Below, in pieces: positions 28,643 through 37,460 of a stretch of DNA of 64,000 bases. Source of the DNA: Streptococcus salivarius (GTDB lineage Bacteria > Bacillota > Bacilli > Lactobacillales > Streptococcaceae); the NCBI RefSeq assembly GCF_000785515.1, contig NZ_CP009913.1, positions 710,001 to 774,000 on the forward strand, written 5' to 3'. Positions within the stretch are counted from its first letter, which is position 1. Each line of letters opens with the position of its first letter. The notes under the pieces are model-generated. The model was given only the letters and a program-made list of their open reading frames with translations. It was not told the DNA's origin and ran no database searches. Both the position numbers and the translations under genes were made by a program.

Positions 28643-29815
28643 TTACAAAATAACATCTGTTTTTTCAACTTTATAGAGGGCTATTCCCATGATTAGGGTC
28701 AAGACGAGAAGAATTAGAACAGCAGGGGTCCAAGAGTTAAAGAGTTGTTGGCTTGAGCCAAATAGGACTGGACCAAGTGCCGCAAAGATATAGCCTCCGG
28801 TTTGGGCTAAACCTGATAGTTGGGCTGTTTTTTCAGGGGTGCTAGCCTTCATTGAAAAGGCAACCATCATGTAAGGGAATAGGACACTAGCAGAACTTCC
28901 GATTAAGAGGTTAAGGACTAACCAATACACAAAGCTGTTTGTATTGACTAGGAGCATGGCAACTCCGATGAATCCTGCTAGGACGGTAATCACTAGCATC
29001 AAATGGCGGTTACGATCAGAAAGTTTAGTGATTAGGCTAGGAACGATCATAGAGAATGGAATACTTGTCAGTGTGAAAACGGAAGCTAGAATTCCGGCAT
29101 TAGCTTCGCCGACACCAGCTTGAGTGGCCATTGTTGGAAGCCAAGTGATAGTGGTGTAGAAGAAGAGTGACTGTAATCCACCGAAAATCATGATGGCCCA
29201 GACTTTGCCGCTCTTATACCAACTGCCTGAATTTTCGCTAGTAGAAGTATCTTGTTCTAAGTAATGATTGTGACGAACATTAGGAAGCCAAACCACAAGA
29301 GCCAAGGCACAGACTGCTGTTAATACCCAGACCAAGCCTTGCCATGAGGTTGCCTTAGTGATTGGAACGGCTACCGATGAAGCCACGGCTGTGGACAAGC
29401 CCATGGCTGTAATGTAGAGTGTGGTTAAGAATCCTAACTGATTTGGCTCATTAGCCTGAATTAGGCTTGGGAGAAGAACGTTGATAAAGGCAATCCCAGC
29501 TCCGACTAAAAGCGTTCCCGCATAAAGAAGAGGAAGGTTGATGGTACGAAGAGCAGAACCAAGGGTCATCACAATTAAAACACCGAGGAAGAGTTTTTCG
29601 ATACCAAAGCGTTTGGCCCAGCTTGCTGCAAAAGGCGAGAATATGGCAAAGGTCAAAAGAGGCAGACTTGTTAAGAGACCGAGAGAACTGACCTCAACTC
29701 CTAGACCAGAAGCAATGTCTGATAAGACAGTTGACAAGGTTGTGAACGGAGCCCGCAAAACGATTCCTAGAAGAAGGATTCCAGGGATTAGAAAATGTGA
29801 ATGTTTCTGTTTCAT
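28643..29815 (-). CDS. MFS transporter, cyanate/nitroimidazole (CynX/NimT) type
   Basis: A 390-aa major facilitator with about twelve membrane helices and little else. Early segments (LRAPFTTLSTVLSDIASGLGV; SLGLLTSLPLLTFAIFSPFAASWAKRFG) are characteristic of the CynX/NimT branch, whose members export or import small anions and drugs. It is monocistronic. The substrate is unknown. The start ATG 29815 is preceded by GGAGATG. Confidence 0.85.
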   Translation of the reverse strand: MKQKHSHFLIPGILLLGIVLRAPFTTLSTVLSDIASGLGVEVSSLGLLTSLPLLTFAIFSPFAASWAKRFGIEKLFLGVLIVMTLGSALRTINLPLLYAGTLLVGAGIAFINVLLPSLIQANEPNQLGFLTTLYITAMGLSTAVASSVAVPITKATSWQGLVWVLTAVCALALVVWLPNVRHNHYLEQDTSTSENSGSWYKSGKVWAIMIFGGLQSLFFYTTITWLPTMATQAGVGEANAGILASVFTLTSIPFSMIVPSLITKLSDRNRHLMLVITVLAGFIGVAMLLVNTNSFVYWLVLNLLIGSSASVLFPYMMVAFSMKASTPEKTAQLSGLAQTGGYIFAALGPVLFGSSQQLFNSWTPAVLILLVLTLIMGIALYKVEKTDVIL

Positions 29816-30001
29816 AAAGCATCTCCATATTTAATAAGGGTATTCAAATTTATAAGCATATGACACTAATGCGTCACTTCCATCTTACCATAAATGATGA
29901 GAGTAATGAAAGCGATTACGATGGATTATCACAAAGAAAAAGAGAGAATCTTTAGTTATAAAATTTTATTCTACTGATTATCTAATAACAGAGTAGGATT
30001 T

Positions 30002-30029
30002 AAAAAAGACTGAACATCTAGTCCAGCCT
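30002..30029 (-). terminator. Terminator after degV
   Basis: On the minus strand AGGCTGGAC and GTTCAGTCT pair over nine positions (two wobble pairs), followed by six T, 15 bases after the degV stop codon. Confidence 0.75.
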
Positions 30030-30044
30030 CTATTCGATGTCTTC

Positions 30045-30887
30045 TTAAATTTCATATCCCATAAGGAGTCCGCCTTCTTCGGCATAAAAACTACAAAGTC
30101 CAGAAGTAGGAAGGACTTCGATGCTTGCATGGGCGAATTTTTCACGAATCAATGCAGAGAATTGCTCGATAAATTTGTTATTGTTGCGGTGAGCAATCGT
30201 AATATGTCCACCTGTATAGCCTGCCTTGATCAATTCATCAAAGGCAGCTTTGATAGCTTTCTTTTGGCCACGAGCTTTTTGAAGCAACTCTAGGGTACCA
30301 GTCTTACTAGCTTCACCGACCATACGGATATTGAGGAGTCCAACAACGGTGCCAACCAGTTTGCTTAGACGACCATTTTTCACCAAATTATCAACTTTAG
30401 CTAAAACAAAGAGCAACTTAGTTTTGGCTTGGTAAGCTGTGATGGCATCAAGGACTTGGTCAAAATCAAGGCCTTCTGCGACTAAGTGATTGAGCTTACG
30501 AACGAGCAGGTCGACCTCGCCACCAGCTGATAGACTATCAATGACGTGAATCTTGGTATCAGGATGCTCTTCCAGATAAATTTTCTTAGCAATTTCAGCA
30601 CTATTATAGCTCCCAGAAAGGGTTCCGGTAATCGTCACAACGATGATATTGTCCGCCCCTTCAAAGGACTTCATGTAGTCATCAGGACTTGGACAAGCAG
30701 ATTTGGAAGCAGTTGTAGTTGCATACATCTCCTCCATCATTTGATCAATATTGAGTTGGGCATCATCCCTGTAAATGGTTTCGCCCACTTGGATAGTCAA
30801 AGGGACACTGACAAACTCCGTATCTGGTGCCAGATTGTCTAAAGAACGGTAGTCACAGCCTGAATCCGCAATAATTTTCCATTTCAT
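30045..30887 (-). CDS. DegV-family fatty-acid-binding protein
   Basis: A 280-aa two-domain DegV protein; relatives (FakB) bind a fatty acid and present it to the kinase FakA for phosphorylation. The N-terminal IIADSGCDYRSL and the motif TITGTLSGSYNSA line the ligand pocket, and KVDNLVKNGRLSKL is typical of the second domain. No FakA gene is in this window. It is divergent from the TetR gene at 31013 with 125 bases between. Streptococci usually have several DegV paralogues, so the lipid preference is unknown. Confidence 0.9.
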   Translation of the reverse strand: MKWKIIADSGCDYRSLDNLAPDTEFVSVPLTIQVGETIYRDDAQLNIDQMMEEMYATTTASKSACPSPDDYMKSFEGADNIIVVTITGTLSGSYNSAEIAKKIYLEEHPDTKIHVIDSLSAGGEVDLLVRKLNHLVAEGLDFDQVLDAITAYQAKTKLLFVLAKVDNLVKNGRLSKLVGTVVGLLNIRMVGEASKTGTLELLQKARGQKKAIKAAFDELIKAGYTGGHITIAHRNNNKFIEQFSALIREKFAHASIEVLPTSGLCSFYAEEGGLLMGYEI

Positions 30888-31012
30888 AGGTTATACCTCA
30901 TATCTGCATAATGTACATTGACAAGTGTTTTGTCTTCTTTTACAATTTTATCATGAAGTGCATTGCTATCATAGTAGATCTCATCGGGTGTGACAGATAG
31001 AAAGTGAATGTT

Positions 31013-31582
31013 ATGGCAGAAAGAAAAATCTCAGAGAAATCCTTGGAAAATCTGAAACGATTTAACCAAGAAAACAAGGCAATTACACGAGAATCCATCG
31101 AAATTTCTCTCCTGCAATTGTTGGAGAAAAAAGACTTTAAAAAGATTACCATATCGGAACTGGTTGAGCGTGCAGGTGTATCCCGAGCTGCCTTTTATCG
31201 CAATTATGGTTCCAAGGAAGAGATTTTGAAGTCCATTTTTGAGTCTAGTATTGCAAAGATAACCAAATCTTTAGATGGGTATAATCTCAAGACGGATCTT
31301 TACCAAGTCTGGGTTTATCTCCTTAAGGAAGTCAAAAAAGAAGCCAAAATCATCAGTCTTGCCATTGATTACAATTTTGAGCAAGTATTGACCAAGGCTG
31401 TTTATGATTTTTTGGAAAAACGAAATGGTAGCTCATCAAATGGTGCCGGTAGCTACCTTAATTCCTTCTGGAGCTCGGCTATTGTTTCAGTAATTTCCAA
31501 ATGGGTCAAGGATGGCATGAAGACCCCAGCGGAAAAAATCGCCAAGCTCGGTCTCCCGCTTTTTCCACAAAAGAAGAAGTAG
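31013..31582 (+). CDS. TetR/AcrR-family regulator
   Basis: A 189-aa repressor-type protein. Residues about 25-70 are the helix-turn-helix (ITISELVERAGVSRAAFYRNYGSKEEIL); the remainder is a helical ligand-binding domain with the streptococcal-type C-terminus (SYLNSFWSSAIVSVISKWVKDGMK). I chose ATG 31013; the GTG at 31004 is possible. It is divergent from degV and 36 bases upstream of cutC, so it may regulate either, but no clear operator is visible. Confidence 0.87.
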   Translation: MAERKISEKSLENLKRFNQENKAITRESIEISLLQLLEKKDFKKITISELVERAGVSRAAFYRNYGSKEEILKSIFESSIAKITKSLDGYNLKTDLYQVWVYLLKEVKKEAKIISLAIDYNFEQVLTKAVYDFLEKRNGSSSNGAGSYLNSFWSSAIVSVISKWVKDGMKTPAEKIAKLGLPLFPQKKK

Positions 31583-31618
31583 TAATCGCCTACTACTACA
31601 ACTAATTGGAGGTTCTGT

Positions 31619-32254
31619 ATGCCAATTTATGAATTTTGTGCAGAGAATGTCACTCTCTTAGAAAAATCCTTTAAAGCCGGTGCTCAACGCGTGGAGTTGT
31701 GTGATAATCTGGCTGTTGGAGGCACGACACCTTCTTATGGTGTCATAAAGGCAGCCGTTGAGCTGGCCAAGGACTATCAGGCTAAAGTGATTGTAATGAT
31801 CCGTCCACGAGGGGGCGACTTTGTCTATAGCCAGCAGGAATTAGCTATCATGCTAGAAGATATCAAATGTGCGCGTGACTTGGGTGTTGACGGCTTTGCA
31901 CTAGGGGCTTTGACTTCGGAAAACCAACTCAATACAGAAGCTCTAAAGACCTTGCTAGATGCTAGTCGAGGCTTGGAGGTCACCATGCACATGGTCTTTG
32001 ACCAGATTCCTAAAGCAGACCAGCCTAGTGCTATCCAGTGGCTTAAGGAACACGGTGTGACGCGTCTGCTCACCCGTGCTGGAACTCCCGAGACTGATTT
32101 AGAATCACGCTTGAAACGTTATGCAGAATTGGTTCAGCTAGCAGACGGTCAGTTGGATATTTTAGCAGGAGGTGGTATCTCCGTGACTAATCGTGACCAA
32201 TTTCTTGCCATACCTGGTCTTGAGCAAGTTCATGGAACACGTGTCGTCTTTTAG
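31619..32254 (+). CDS. cutC: CutC family protein
   Basis: A 211-aa TIM-barrel protein of the CutC family, historically linked to copper homeostasis though its biochemical activity is unsettled. YEFCAENVTLLEKSFKAGAQRVELCDNL and the MIRPRGGDFVY segment are the conserved signatures; TRAGTPETDLE and GGGISVTNR occur near the end. GGAGGTTCTGT precedes ATG 31619. It follows the TetR gene after a small GTAGTA/TACTAC hairpin and may share its transcript. Confidence 0.92.
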   Translation: MPIYEFCAENVTLLEKSFKAGAQRVELCDNLAVGGTTPSYGVIKAAVELAKDYQAKVIVMIRPRGGDFVYSQQELAIMLEDIKCARDLGVDGFALGALTSENQLNTEALKTLLDASRGLEVTMHMVFDQIPKADQPSAIQWLKEHGVTRLLTRAGTPETDLESRLKRYAELVQLADGQLDILAGGGISVTNRDQFLAIPGLEQVHGTRVVF

Positions 32255-32377
32255 ATTTACAATGGAACCAGCTTCTTGGCTCGGTTCCTTTTGATTGTTG
32301 TGCAATGGGAGGCACTTTGCTTTTCTAGTCATTCTTTGGTAAGCTATTACTATAGCATTAAAAAAATTGGGGGATGT

Positions 32378-32650
32378 ATGTTAGATAATTTGTTAAAAAA
32401 GAACCCTATCTTGGGTGTCATTATTTATCCGTTATTAGGGCTAGGAGCTATTTGGCTTGGTCACTATTACTCACAGAGCCTTTCGCTATTGGAAAAAACG
32501 GGTGGTCAGATCAAGGTTAATACTTTTGTTTACATTGCCTATCAATTAGGTGGGACTAAACTCGTCATGGTTGCCTTTATTCTCTTTGCCCTCTTCTTTT
32601 TCTATTTGGGCTATACCTATCTTAAAAAACTTGGCAATACTCAGAAATAA
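32378..32650 (+). CDS. Small two-helix membrane protein, unknown
   Basis: A 90-aa protein with two hydrophobic segments (PILGVIIYPLLGLGAIWLG; LVMVAFILFALFFFYLGY) joined by a polar loop and ending KKLGNTQK. ATG 32378 has TTGGGGGATGT upstream, the only ribosome-like site in the frame. No family is recognised. A hairpin with seven T (CTGCA/TGCAG, about 32670-32697) follows and would end the transcript. Confidence 0.65.
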   Translation: MLDNLLKKNPILGVIIYPLLGLGAIWLGHYYSQSLSLLEKTGGQIKVNTFVYIAYQLGGTKLVMVAFILFALFFFYLGYTYLKKLGNTQK

Positions 32651-32667
32651 GGACTATGGTTATCCAC

Positions 32668-32698
32668 GAACTGCAGCTACTTGCTTGCAGTTTTTTTC
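32668..32698 (+). terminator. Intrinsic terminator
   Basis: AACTGCA...TGCAGTT forms a 7-bp stem around CTACTTGCT-type loop sequence, followed by seven T. It separates the small membrane protein from the DUF4300 gene. Confidence 0.7.
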
Positions 32699-32790
32699 GT
32701 TCCTAACGGCTACCCTGAGGCACTCATTGAGTTTCAATGACATTTTTACACTGCAAAAAGTATTCTGAGAATAAGTAGATGTCAAAATCT

Positions 32791-32813
32791 GGTATAATGA
32801 AGCCAAGGAGGGG
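32791..32813 (+). promoter_or_regulatory. Extended -10 promoter and very short leader of the DUF4300 gene
   Basis: TGGTATAAT ends at 32798 and the start point should be near 32805, leaving a leader of about 12 bases that is almost entirely the AAGGAGGGG ribosome-binding site before ATG 32817. Confidence 0.65.
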
Positions 32814-32816
32814 CCT

Positions 32817-33656
32817 ATGAAAACTTTGAAAAAACAGACGCTAATTCTTTTATCTATCTCTAGCCTGCTACTTGTCGGTTTAGCAGTTTTTGCACATCTC
32901 CACAAAAAAGAGGAGCAAGCAAATTACTCCAACCTTAATAGTAAGGCTAGTATTAGTGAGGTGCGAGCCATACTCTCGAAACATTTGAACAAGGAGAGTG
33001 TGGATAACTTTATCAATCTCGTTACTGCTTACAATGACACCGTGGGTTCTGTAGGTCTTTCTGGGAGTTTTGCGCCATTTAGCAAAACAGACTATGATGT
33101 GGAAAAAATCAGTAGCCTGTGGACAGCCAAGCATGGTGACTTTATCGGCACCAACTGTCGTATCAACACCTATACGCTACTGAAAGGCAAAATTAAGATT
33201 CCACAAGTCAAGAGTGATAGTGAGCTCCTTTTCCAAGATAAGGATGCCATTGACAAGGGCAAGCTCTTTGATGCCAAAGATCAGGAAAATTTTGAGATTC
33301 TTTTTTCAAGGGTCAAAACTGAAGCTACCCAAGATGTCAAGGTTCACGCCAAGCATATGGAGGATTACTACAAGCAGTTTACCTTTGATGACAAGGCACG
33401 CATGCTGTCGGTCGTTGTCCACGATAATCTGGATGGAAATTCCCTTTTTGTCGGTCACGTCGGAGTCTTGGTACCTACGACAAATGGTTACTTATTTGTC
33501 GAAAAATTGACCTTCGAAGAGCCCTACCAAGCCATAAAATTTGCCAGCAAGAAAGACTGCTATAAGTATCTCACAACCAAGTACAAGGACTATACCGGAC
33601 CAGGTCTAGCCAAACCCTTTATCATGGACAATGACAAATGGGTGGATATGGACTAG
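32817..33656 (+). CDS. DUF4300 family secreted/anchored protein
   Basis: A 279-aa protein with an N-terminal membrane helix or signal (KKQTLILLSISSLLLVGLAVFAHLH) and an extracellular domain of the DUF4300 type. NLNSKASISEVRAILSKHL, GDFIGTNCRINTYTLLKG and DNLDGNSLFVGHVGVLVPT are its conserved-looking blocks. Many relatives are lipoproteins, but no lipobox cysteine is present here, so it is probably a signal-anchored protein. Function is unknown. A CPBP gene follows 49 bases downstream. Confidence 0.8.
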   Translation: MKTLKKQTLILLSISSLLLVGLAVFAHLHKKEEQANYSNLNSKASISEVRAILSKHLNKESVDNFINLVTAYNDTVGSVGLSGSFAPFSKTDYDVEKISSLWTAKHGDFIGTNCRINTYTLLKGKIKIPQVKSDSELLFQDKDAIDKGKLFDAKDQENFEILFSRVKTEATQDVKVHAKHMEDYYKQFTFDDKARMLSVVVHDNLDGNSLFVGHVGVLVPTTNGYLFVEKLTFEEPYQAIKFASKKDCYKYLTTKYKDYTGPGLAKPFIMDNDKWVDMD

Positions 33657-33705
33657 CTTAAGGTGAGAAGAAGGTTTTAAATAGGCAAGAAAAAGGAAGC
33701 AAGAT

Positions 33706-34455
33706 ATGAAAAGAAAACAAGCCTTGTTGCTTTATCTAGTGGGGACCCTTGGGCAGATCTTACTGGTCAGTCTCCATGTTTGGCTGCTAAGAGTAGGAGG
33801 AGTTAGGGTTGATTATGGAACTCCAATTGGCCTCTTTACCCTTATCTTAGGTGGTTTGTCATCAGCTATTTGGGGAGGCTATGTTAGCATCCGCTATCAT
33901 CGCTATAGTGTTAAACAACTTGTCAGAGACTTTTTCCAAGTCAAACAGCCTCTTAGTAATTATCTCTTAGTCCTCATTTTTCTAGGATTGGATTTCTTAC
34001 CACTGGTCTTGAGTGGAGGGTTGATTATTCAGGCTTGGTATCTCCCCATTATGTTATTTTGCAAAGCCCTTGTCTTTGGTGGAATCGAAGAAATCGGTTG
34101 GCGCTATTTTTTCCAGCCTGCTTTGCAAGAAAAGTTGACCTATCTAGTGTCCACGCTCTTTACATTTTTGGCTTGGTCACTATGGCATATCCTTTATTTT
34201 TACATTGATGGGTCTCTGGCCACGATTCATTTATTGCCTTTCTTGCTAGGCTTATTAAGCAATTGTTTCATCTTATCCGCCATTTATACAAACACCAGAA
34301 GCCTTTGGCTTTGTGTCATGACACATGCGCTTATCAATGCTTTATCGCAACTGTCATCAGCGGAGAGCCTTTGGTTGTCCCTTGTGATTAAGGTGTTGAT
34401 AATTCTTCTTGCCATGAAAATTGCAAGTAGCAGTATGGAGAAAGTGAAATCCTAA
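33706..34455 (+). CDS. CPBP-family intramembrane protease
   Basis: A 249-aa membrane protein with about seven hydrophobic segments. Glu-Glu-x-x-x-Arg is in GIEEIGWRYFF and the second motif His in SLWHILYFY; a third motif is MTHALINALS. It probably belongs to the same class as the other CPBP proteins in this window (self-immunity or peptide processing), though no bacteriocin gene is nearby. It follows the DUF4300 gene closely, and the two may be one transcript. Confidence 0.87.
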   Translation: MKRKQALLLYLVGTLGQILLVSLHVWLLRVGGVRVDYGTPIGLFTLILGGLSSAIWGGYVSIRYHRYSVKQLVRDFFQVKQPLSNYLLVLIFLGLDFLPLVLSGGLIIQAWYLPIMLFCKALVFGGIEEIGWRYFFQPALQEKLTYLVSTLFTFLAWSLWHILYFYIDGSLATIHLLPFLLGLLSNCFILSAIYTNTRSLWLCVMTHALINALSQLSSAESLWLSLVIKVLIILLAMKIASSSMEKVKS

Positions 34456-34558
34456 GCTGGCTTCATTTTCATTGCTTCAGTTAGTTATAATTCCCAAGAG
34501 TAGTTCAATGACTGCTCTTTTTTTCCACTCAAATGACCTTGCCCATCTTTTTGAGGCA

Positions 34559-34567
34559 TGTTATACT
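34559..34567 (+). promoter_or_regulatory. Extended -10 promoter of the iron-uptake operon
   Basis: TGTTATACT (34559-34567) is a good extended -10, 52 bases before the permease ATG. I see no clear Fur-box palindrome nearby, though a MntR/DtxR-type site cannot be excluded by eye. Confidence 0.45.
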
Positions 34568-34618
34568 AAAAAGGTATTGTCAAAATTTTCTGACATTACA
34601 AGTGGAAAGGAGGTGCTA

Positions 34619-35662
34619 ATGCCTTTTAAAAAAACAAAACACCTTGTTTTTTCCCGCTACCTAAGCCTGCTCTGTTTGCTTCTATTTTTAGTAGTAGCGT
34701 CAGTTTTTGTTGCAGTGTCCTTAGGAGCGGTCACTATAGATATAGGTGATACCTATGGTGTCATCCTCAGAAAATTGGGGTTTCCGATTGCCAGTCAAAG
34801 CATAGCCAAACCACTTGAAGCTATTATCTGGAATATGCGAGTTCCTAGGGTTATCCTGGGGTTAATAGTTGGTGCAGGCCTTTCCATGTCTGGGAGTGTC
34901 ATGCAGTCAACCGTCAATAATCCTATTGCTGAGCCCTATATATTAGGAATCTCGGCAGGAGCAACTTTTGGAGCAACCTTGGCCATCATTTTAGGCCTTA
35001 AAGCTGTGGTAGGCTTGGGTGCCTTTGTGGGGGCTATCCTAGCGACGGTTCTTGTCTTAATCATTGCCTCTATGCAGGGGAGAGTGACCACATCTGGCCT
35101 GATTTTATCTGGAACGGTTGTCAACGCCCTCTTCATTGCCTTTGCCAATTTTATAATCTCTATTGGAGCGACAGCAGACAGTGTCATGACCATTAAGTTT
35201 TGGACCATGGGTTCATTGACAGGAACATCTTGGCCAGATTTGATGCTTCCAGCAGTAGTGGTTGGTTTGGCCTTTCTCTTTTTCTCAACTCAGTATCGTG
35301 TCTTCAATGCCATGATGATGGGAGATGAAGCAGCTTTGACTTTAGGGATTCCACTTAAACTCTATTGGTATCTTTATATCGCCATCGTTGCGATCATAAC
35401 GGCCGTCTTGGTTTCTAGTTGTGGTATTATTGGCTTTGTGGGCTTGATTACCCCCCATATTGCTAGAAGTTTAGTCGGGACTAATTATCGTAAGCTTTTT
35501 CCAGTAGCAACTCTCCTAGGTTCCTTGTTTGTGGTTTGGGCAGATGTCTTGGCTAGAATCCTCGTTAAAAATGCGGAGTTACCTATCGGTATCTTTACAG
35601 CCTTGGTTGGCGCACCTTTCTTTATTTATATTGTGACTAAAAATCGTAGGAAGGTGGTTTAG
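34619..35662 (+). CDS. FecCD-type ABC permease, ferric siderophore/heme uptake
   Basis: A 347-aa inner-membrane permease with about nine to ten helices, of the FecCD/BtuC type. Conserved segments are RVPRVILGLIVGAGLSMSG near residue 80, NNPIAEPYILGISAGA, and GFVGLITPHIARSLVG near the ATPase contact. Only one permease gene is present, so it should work as a homodimer. ATG 34619 has AAAGGAGGTG directly before it; the upstream in-frame stretch to 34472 lacks such a site. It is the first gene of the uptake operon and ends 4 bases before the ATPase start. Confidence 0.92.
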   Translation: MPFKKTKHLVFSRYLSLLCLLLFLVVASVFVAVSLGAVTIDIGDTYGVILRKLGFPIASQSIAKPLEAIIWNMRVPRVILGLIVGAGLSMSGSVMQSTVNNPIAEPYILGISAGATFGATLAIILGLKAVVGLGAFVGAILATVLVLIIASMQGRVTTSGLILSGTVVNALFIAFANFIISIGATADSVMTIKFWTMGSLTGTSWPDLMLPAVVVGLAFLFFSTQYRVFNAMMMGDEAALTLGIPLKLYWYLYIAIVAIITAVLVSSCGIIGFVGLITPHIARSLVGTNYRKLFPVATLLGSLFVVWADVLARILVKNAELPIGIFTALVGAPFFIYIVTKNRRKVV

Positions 35663-35666
35663 ACTT

Positions 35667-36423
35667 ATGGATGTAAAGTGTAAGGATATTCATTATTCGA
35701 TTGGAGAGAAAAAAAATCCTAAATGGAGTCTCCCTAAAGGTCGAAGGTGGACAATTCCAGACCATACTAGGACCAAATGGGAGTGGGAAATCAACCTTGC
35801 TAAAAACCATTTATCGCCAGTTGAAACCAGATAGCGGTCAGATTTTACTTGATGGTAAAAGCCTAGATCAGGTAAGCCTAAAGGAAACTGCAAAAGAAAT
35901 GGCTGTTGTGACACAGTTTAACACCCTTCAATTTGATTGCACGGTGGAAGAAATTGTCATGCTTGGCCGAACGCCCCATCTTTCCTTTCTACAAAAAGAA
36001 TCGGAGCGGGACCACTTGCTCGTCCAGGATGCCCTAGACAAGGTTGGCATGTCTGAAAAGAAGACACGCTATTATTCGTCCTTATCAGGTGGCGAAAAAC
36101 AAAGAGTTATCCTAGCGCGTGCTTTGGCTCAGGAACCCAAACTTCTTTTATTGGATGAGCCTACCAACCATTTGGATATTAAGTATCAGTTGGAGATGTT
36201 GGCCTTGGTTAAGGAACTCGGCATTAATGTTCTCGCAGTTCTCCACGATATTCAATTGGCCTGTCGTTTTTCAGATTATATTTACTTAATGAAAGGGGGT
36301 GAGATTGTTGCCCAAGGTGTCCCAAGGGATGCCGTAACCCCACAATCCTTGCAGGCGGTTTATGATGTTCAGAGTCGTATTACTTGGACGGATGACCAGC
36401 AGGCAATGATTCAGTATTTATAA
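35667..36423 (+). pseudogene. ABC-transporter ATPase with frameshift in an A8 tract
   Basis: ATG 35667 begins MDVKCKDIHYSIGE, the normal first strand of an iron-siderophore ATPase, but after eight A (35709-35716) the frame breaks. Removing one A restores KKILNGVSLKVEGGQ and an intact ATPase of about 251 residues with Walker A GPNGSGKST, signature LSGGEKQRV and Walker B LLLLDEPTNHLD. As written, the only intact frame would need a TTG at 35701, losing the first strand and the Tyr of HYSIG that should stack on adenine. This is either a sequencing or assembly slip, a true mutation, or slippage-based on/off control. Confidence 0.7.
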
Positions 36424-36443
36424 GCCTAGGAAAGGAAGGCCTT

Positions 36444-37460
36444 ATGAACAAGAAAACTTTTGGTATCGCATTAATCGCTGCAGCAGTCCTCACATTGACA
36501 GCATGCAGTTCTACATATAAAAACAGCACATCATCGTCATCAGCAGCAAAAGAAACGGTGAAAAAGACTAACTCAGAAACCCAGTATCCTTTGACCGTCA
36601 AAACTTATGACGATCAAGGAACTGAGCTAGATCAAGTCTTCAAAAAGGCACCAGAAAAGGTTATCACAAACAACCTTTCATCAACGGAAATCTTGATTGA
36701 GCTTGGTTTAAAAGACAAGATTGTCGGTATGCTTAACCCTGACAATGAAGTAACCGATAAATATAAGGAAGACATTGCCTCAATCCCACATATCGGTGAT
36801 AAGAAGACCATCTCTCAAGAAGCCATCTTGGCTTACGGACCTGATGCCCTTATTGGTCGTAACATGATGTTCTCAGACAAATCAATGGGAACCATCAGCA
36901 CGTGGAACAGCAACGACATTCCCGTCTATACGCAAAAAGCTTCTGTTTCAACAACCAAACAAGATTTGAATAATATCATCGAAGATGTTAAAAATATTGG
37001 TGACATTTTCAACGTTCAAGACAAGGCAGACAAGTATGCAGGACAACTCCAAAAGCGTATCGACGCCGTTAAAAAGAAAAACAAGTCTTCTGACAAAGAC
37101 TTGAAGAAGGCTCTGATCATGTGTGCCTACAACGATGAGACCTTTGGAACTTACAAATCTGCCCTTCAAGAAAGTATGCTTAATCAGCTTGGCTATACCA
37201 ATGTTGCGACAGGAACATCAGATTTGACTCTGGAAAATCTCGTGTCTATGGAACCAGAATTGATTATCTATGTAACTAGTGACCGTAATAAGGCCATGGA
37301 CAAGGATGCTACAGACAAGATGGAAAAGAACGCTGTTCTTGAAAATGTACCAGCCGTTAAAAACAAGAAAATCATGACTATTTCTTATGATGAGCTTATG
37401 GATTACGGTCCATCTGTGATTGATTCTCTTGAGAAGGTTAATGACTTTGTTAATAAATAA
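36444..37460 (+). CDS. Iron-siderophore-type ABC substrate-binding lipoprotein
   Basis: A 338-aa lipoprotein. The signal peptide ends at the lipobox LTLTAC, followed by a Ser/Thr-rich linker. The rest is a class III (FhuD/BtuF-like) binding protein: EKVITNNLSSTEILIELGL, the DALIGR hinge segment and LENLVSMEPELIIYV. The fold and operon indicate import of a ferric siderophore, heme or a related chelate; the ligand is unknown. The last 20 bases overlap the esterase gene. AGGAAAGGAAGGC precedes the ATG. Confidence 0.92.
   Translation: MNKKTFGIALIAAAVLTLTACSSTYKNSTSSSSAAKETVKKTNSETQYPLTVKTYDDQGTELDQVFKKAPEKVITNNLSSTEILIELGLKDKIVGMLNPDNEVTDKYKEDIASIPHIGDKKTISQEAILAYGPDALIGRNMMFSDKSMGTISTWNSNDIPVYTQKASVSTTKQDLNNIIEDVKNIGDIFNVQDKADKYAGQLQKRIDAVKKKNKSSDKDLKKALIMCAYNDETFGTYKSALQESMLNQLGYTNVATGTSDLTLENLVSMEPELIIYVTSDRNKAMDKDATDKMEKNAVLENVPAVKNKKIMTISYDELMDYGPSVIDSLEKVNDFVNK

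Noticed and set aside
32817-33656. DUF4300 protein as a lipoprotein
   Set aside because: No cysteine follows the hydrophobic segment, so lipid attachment is not supported.
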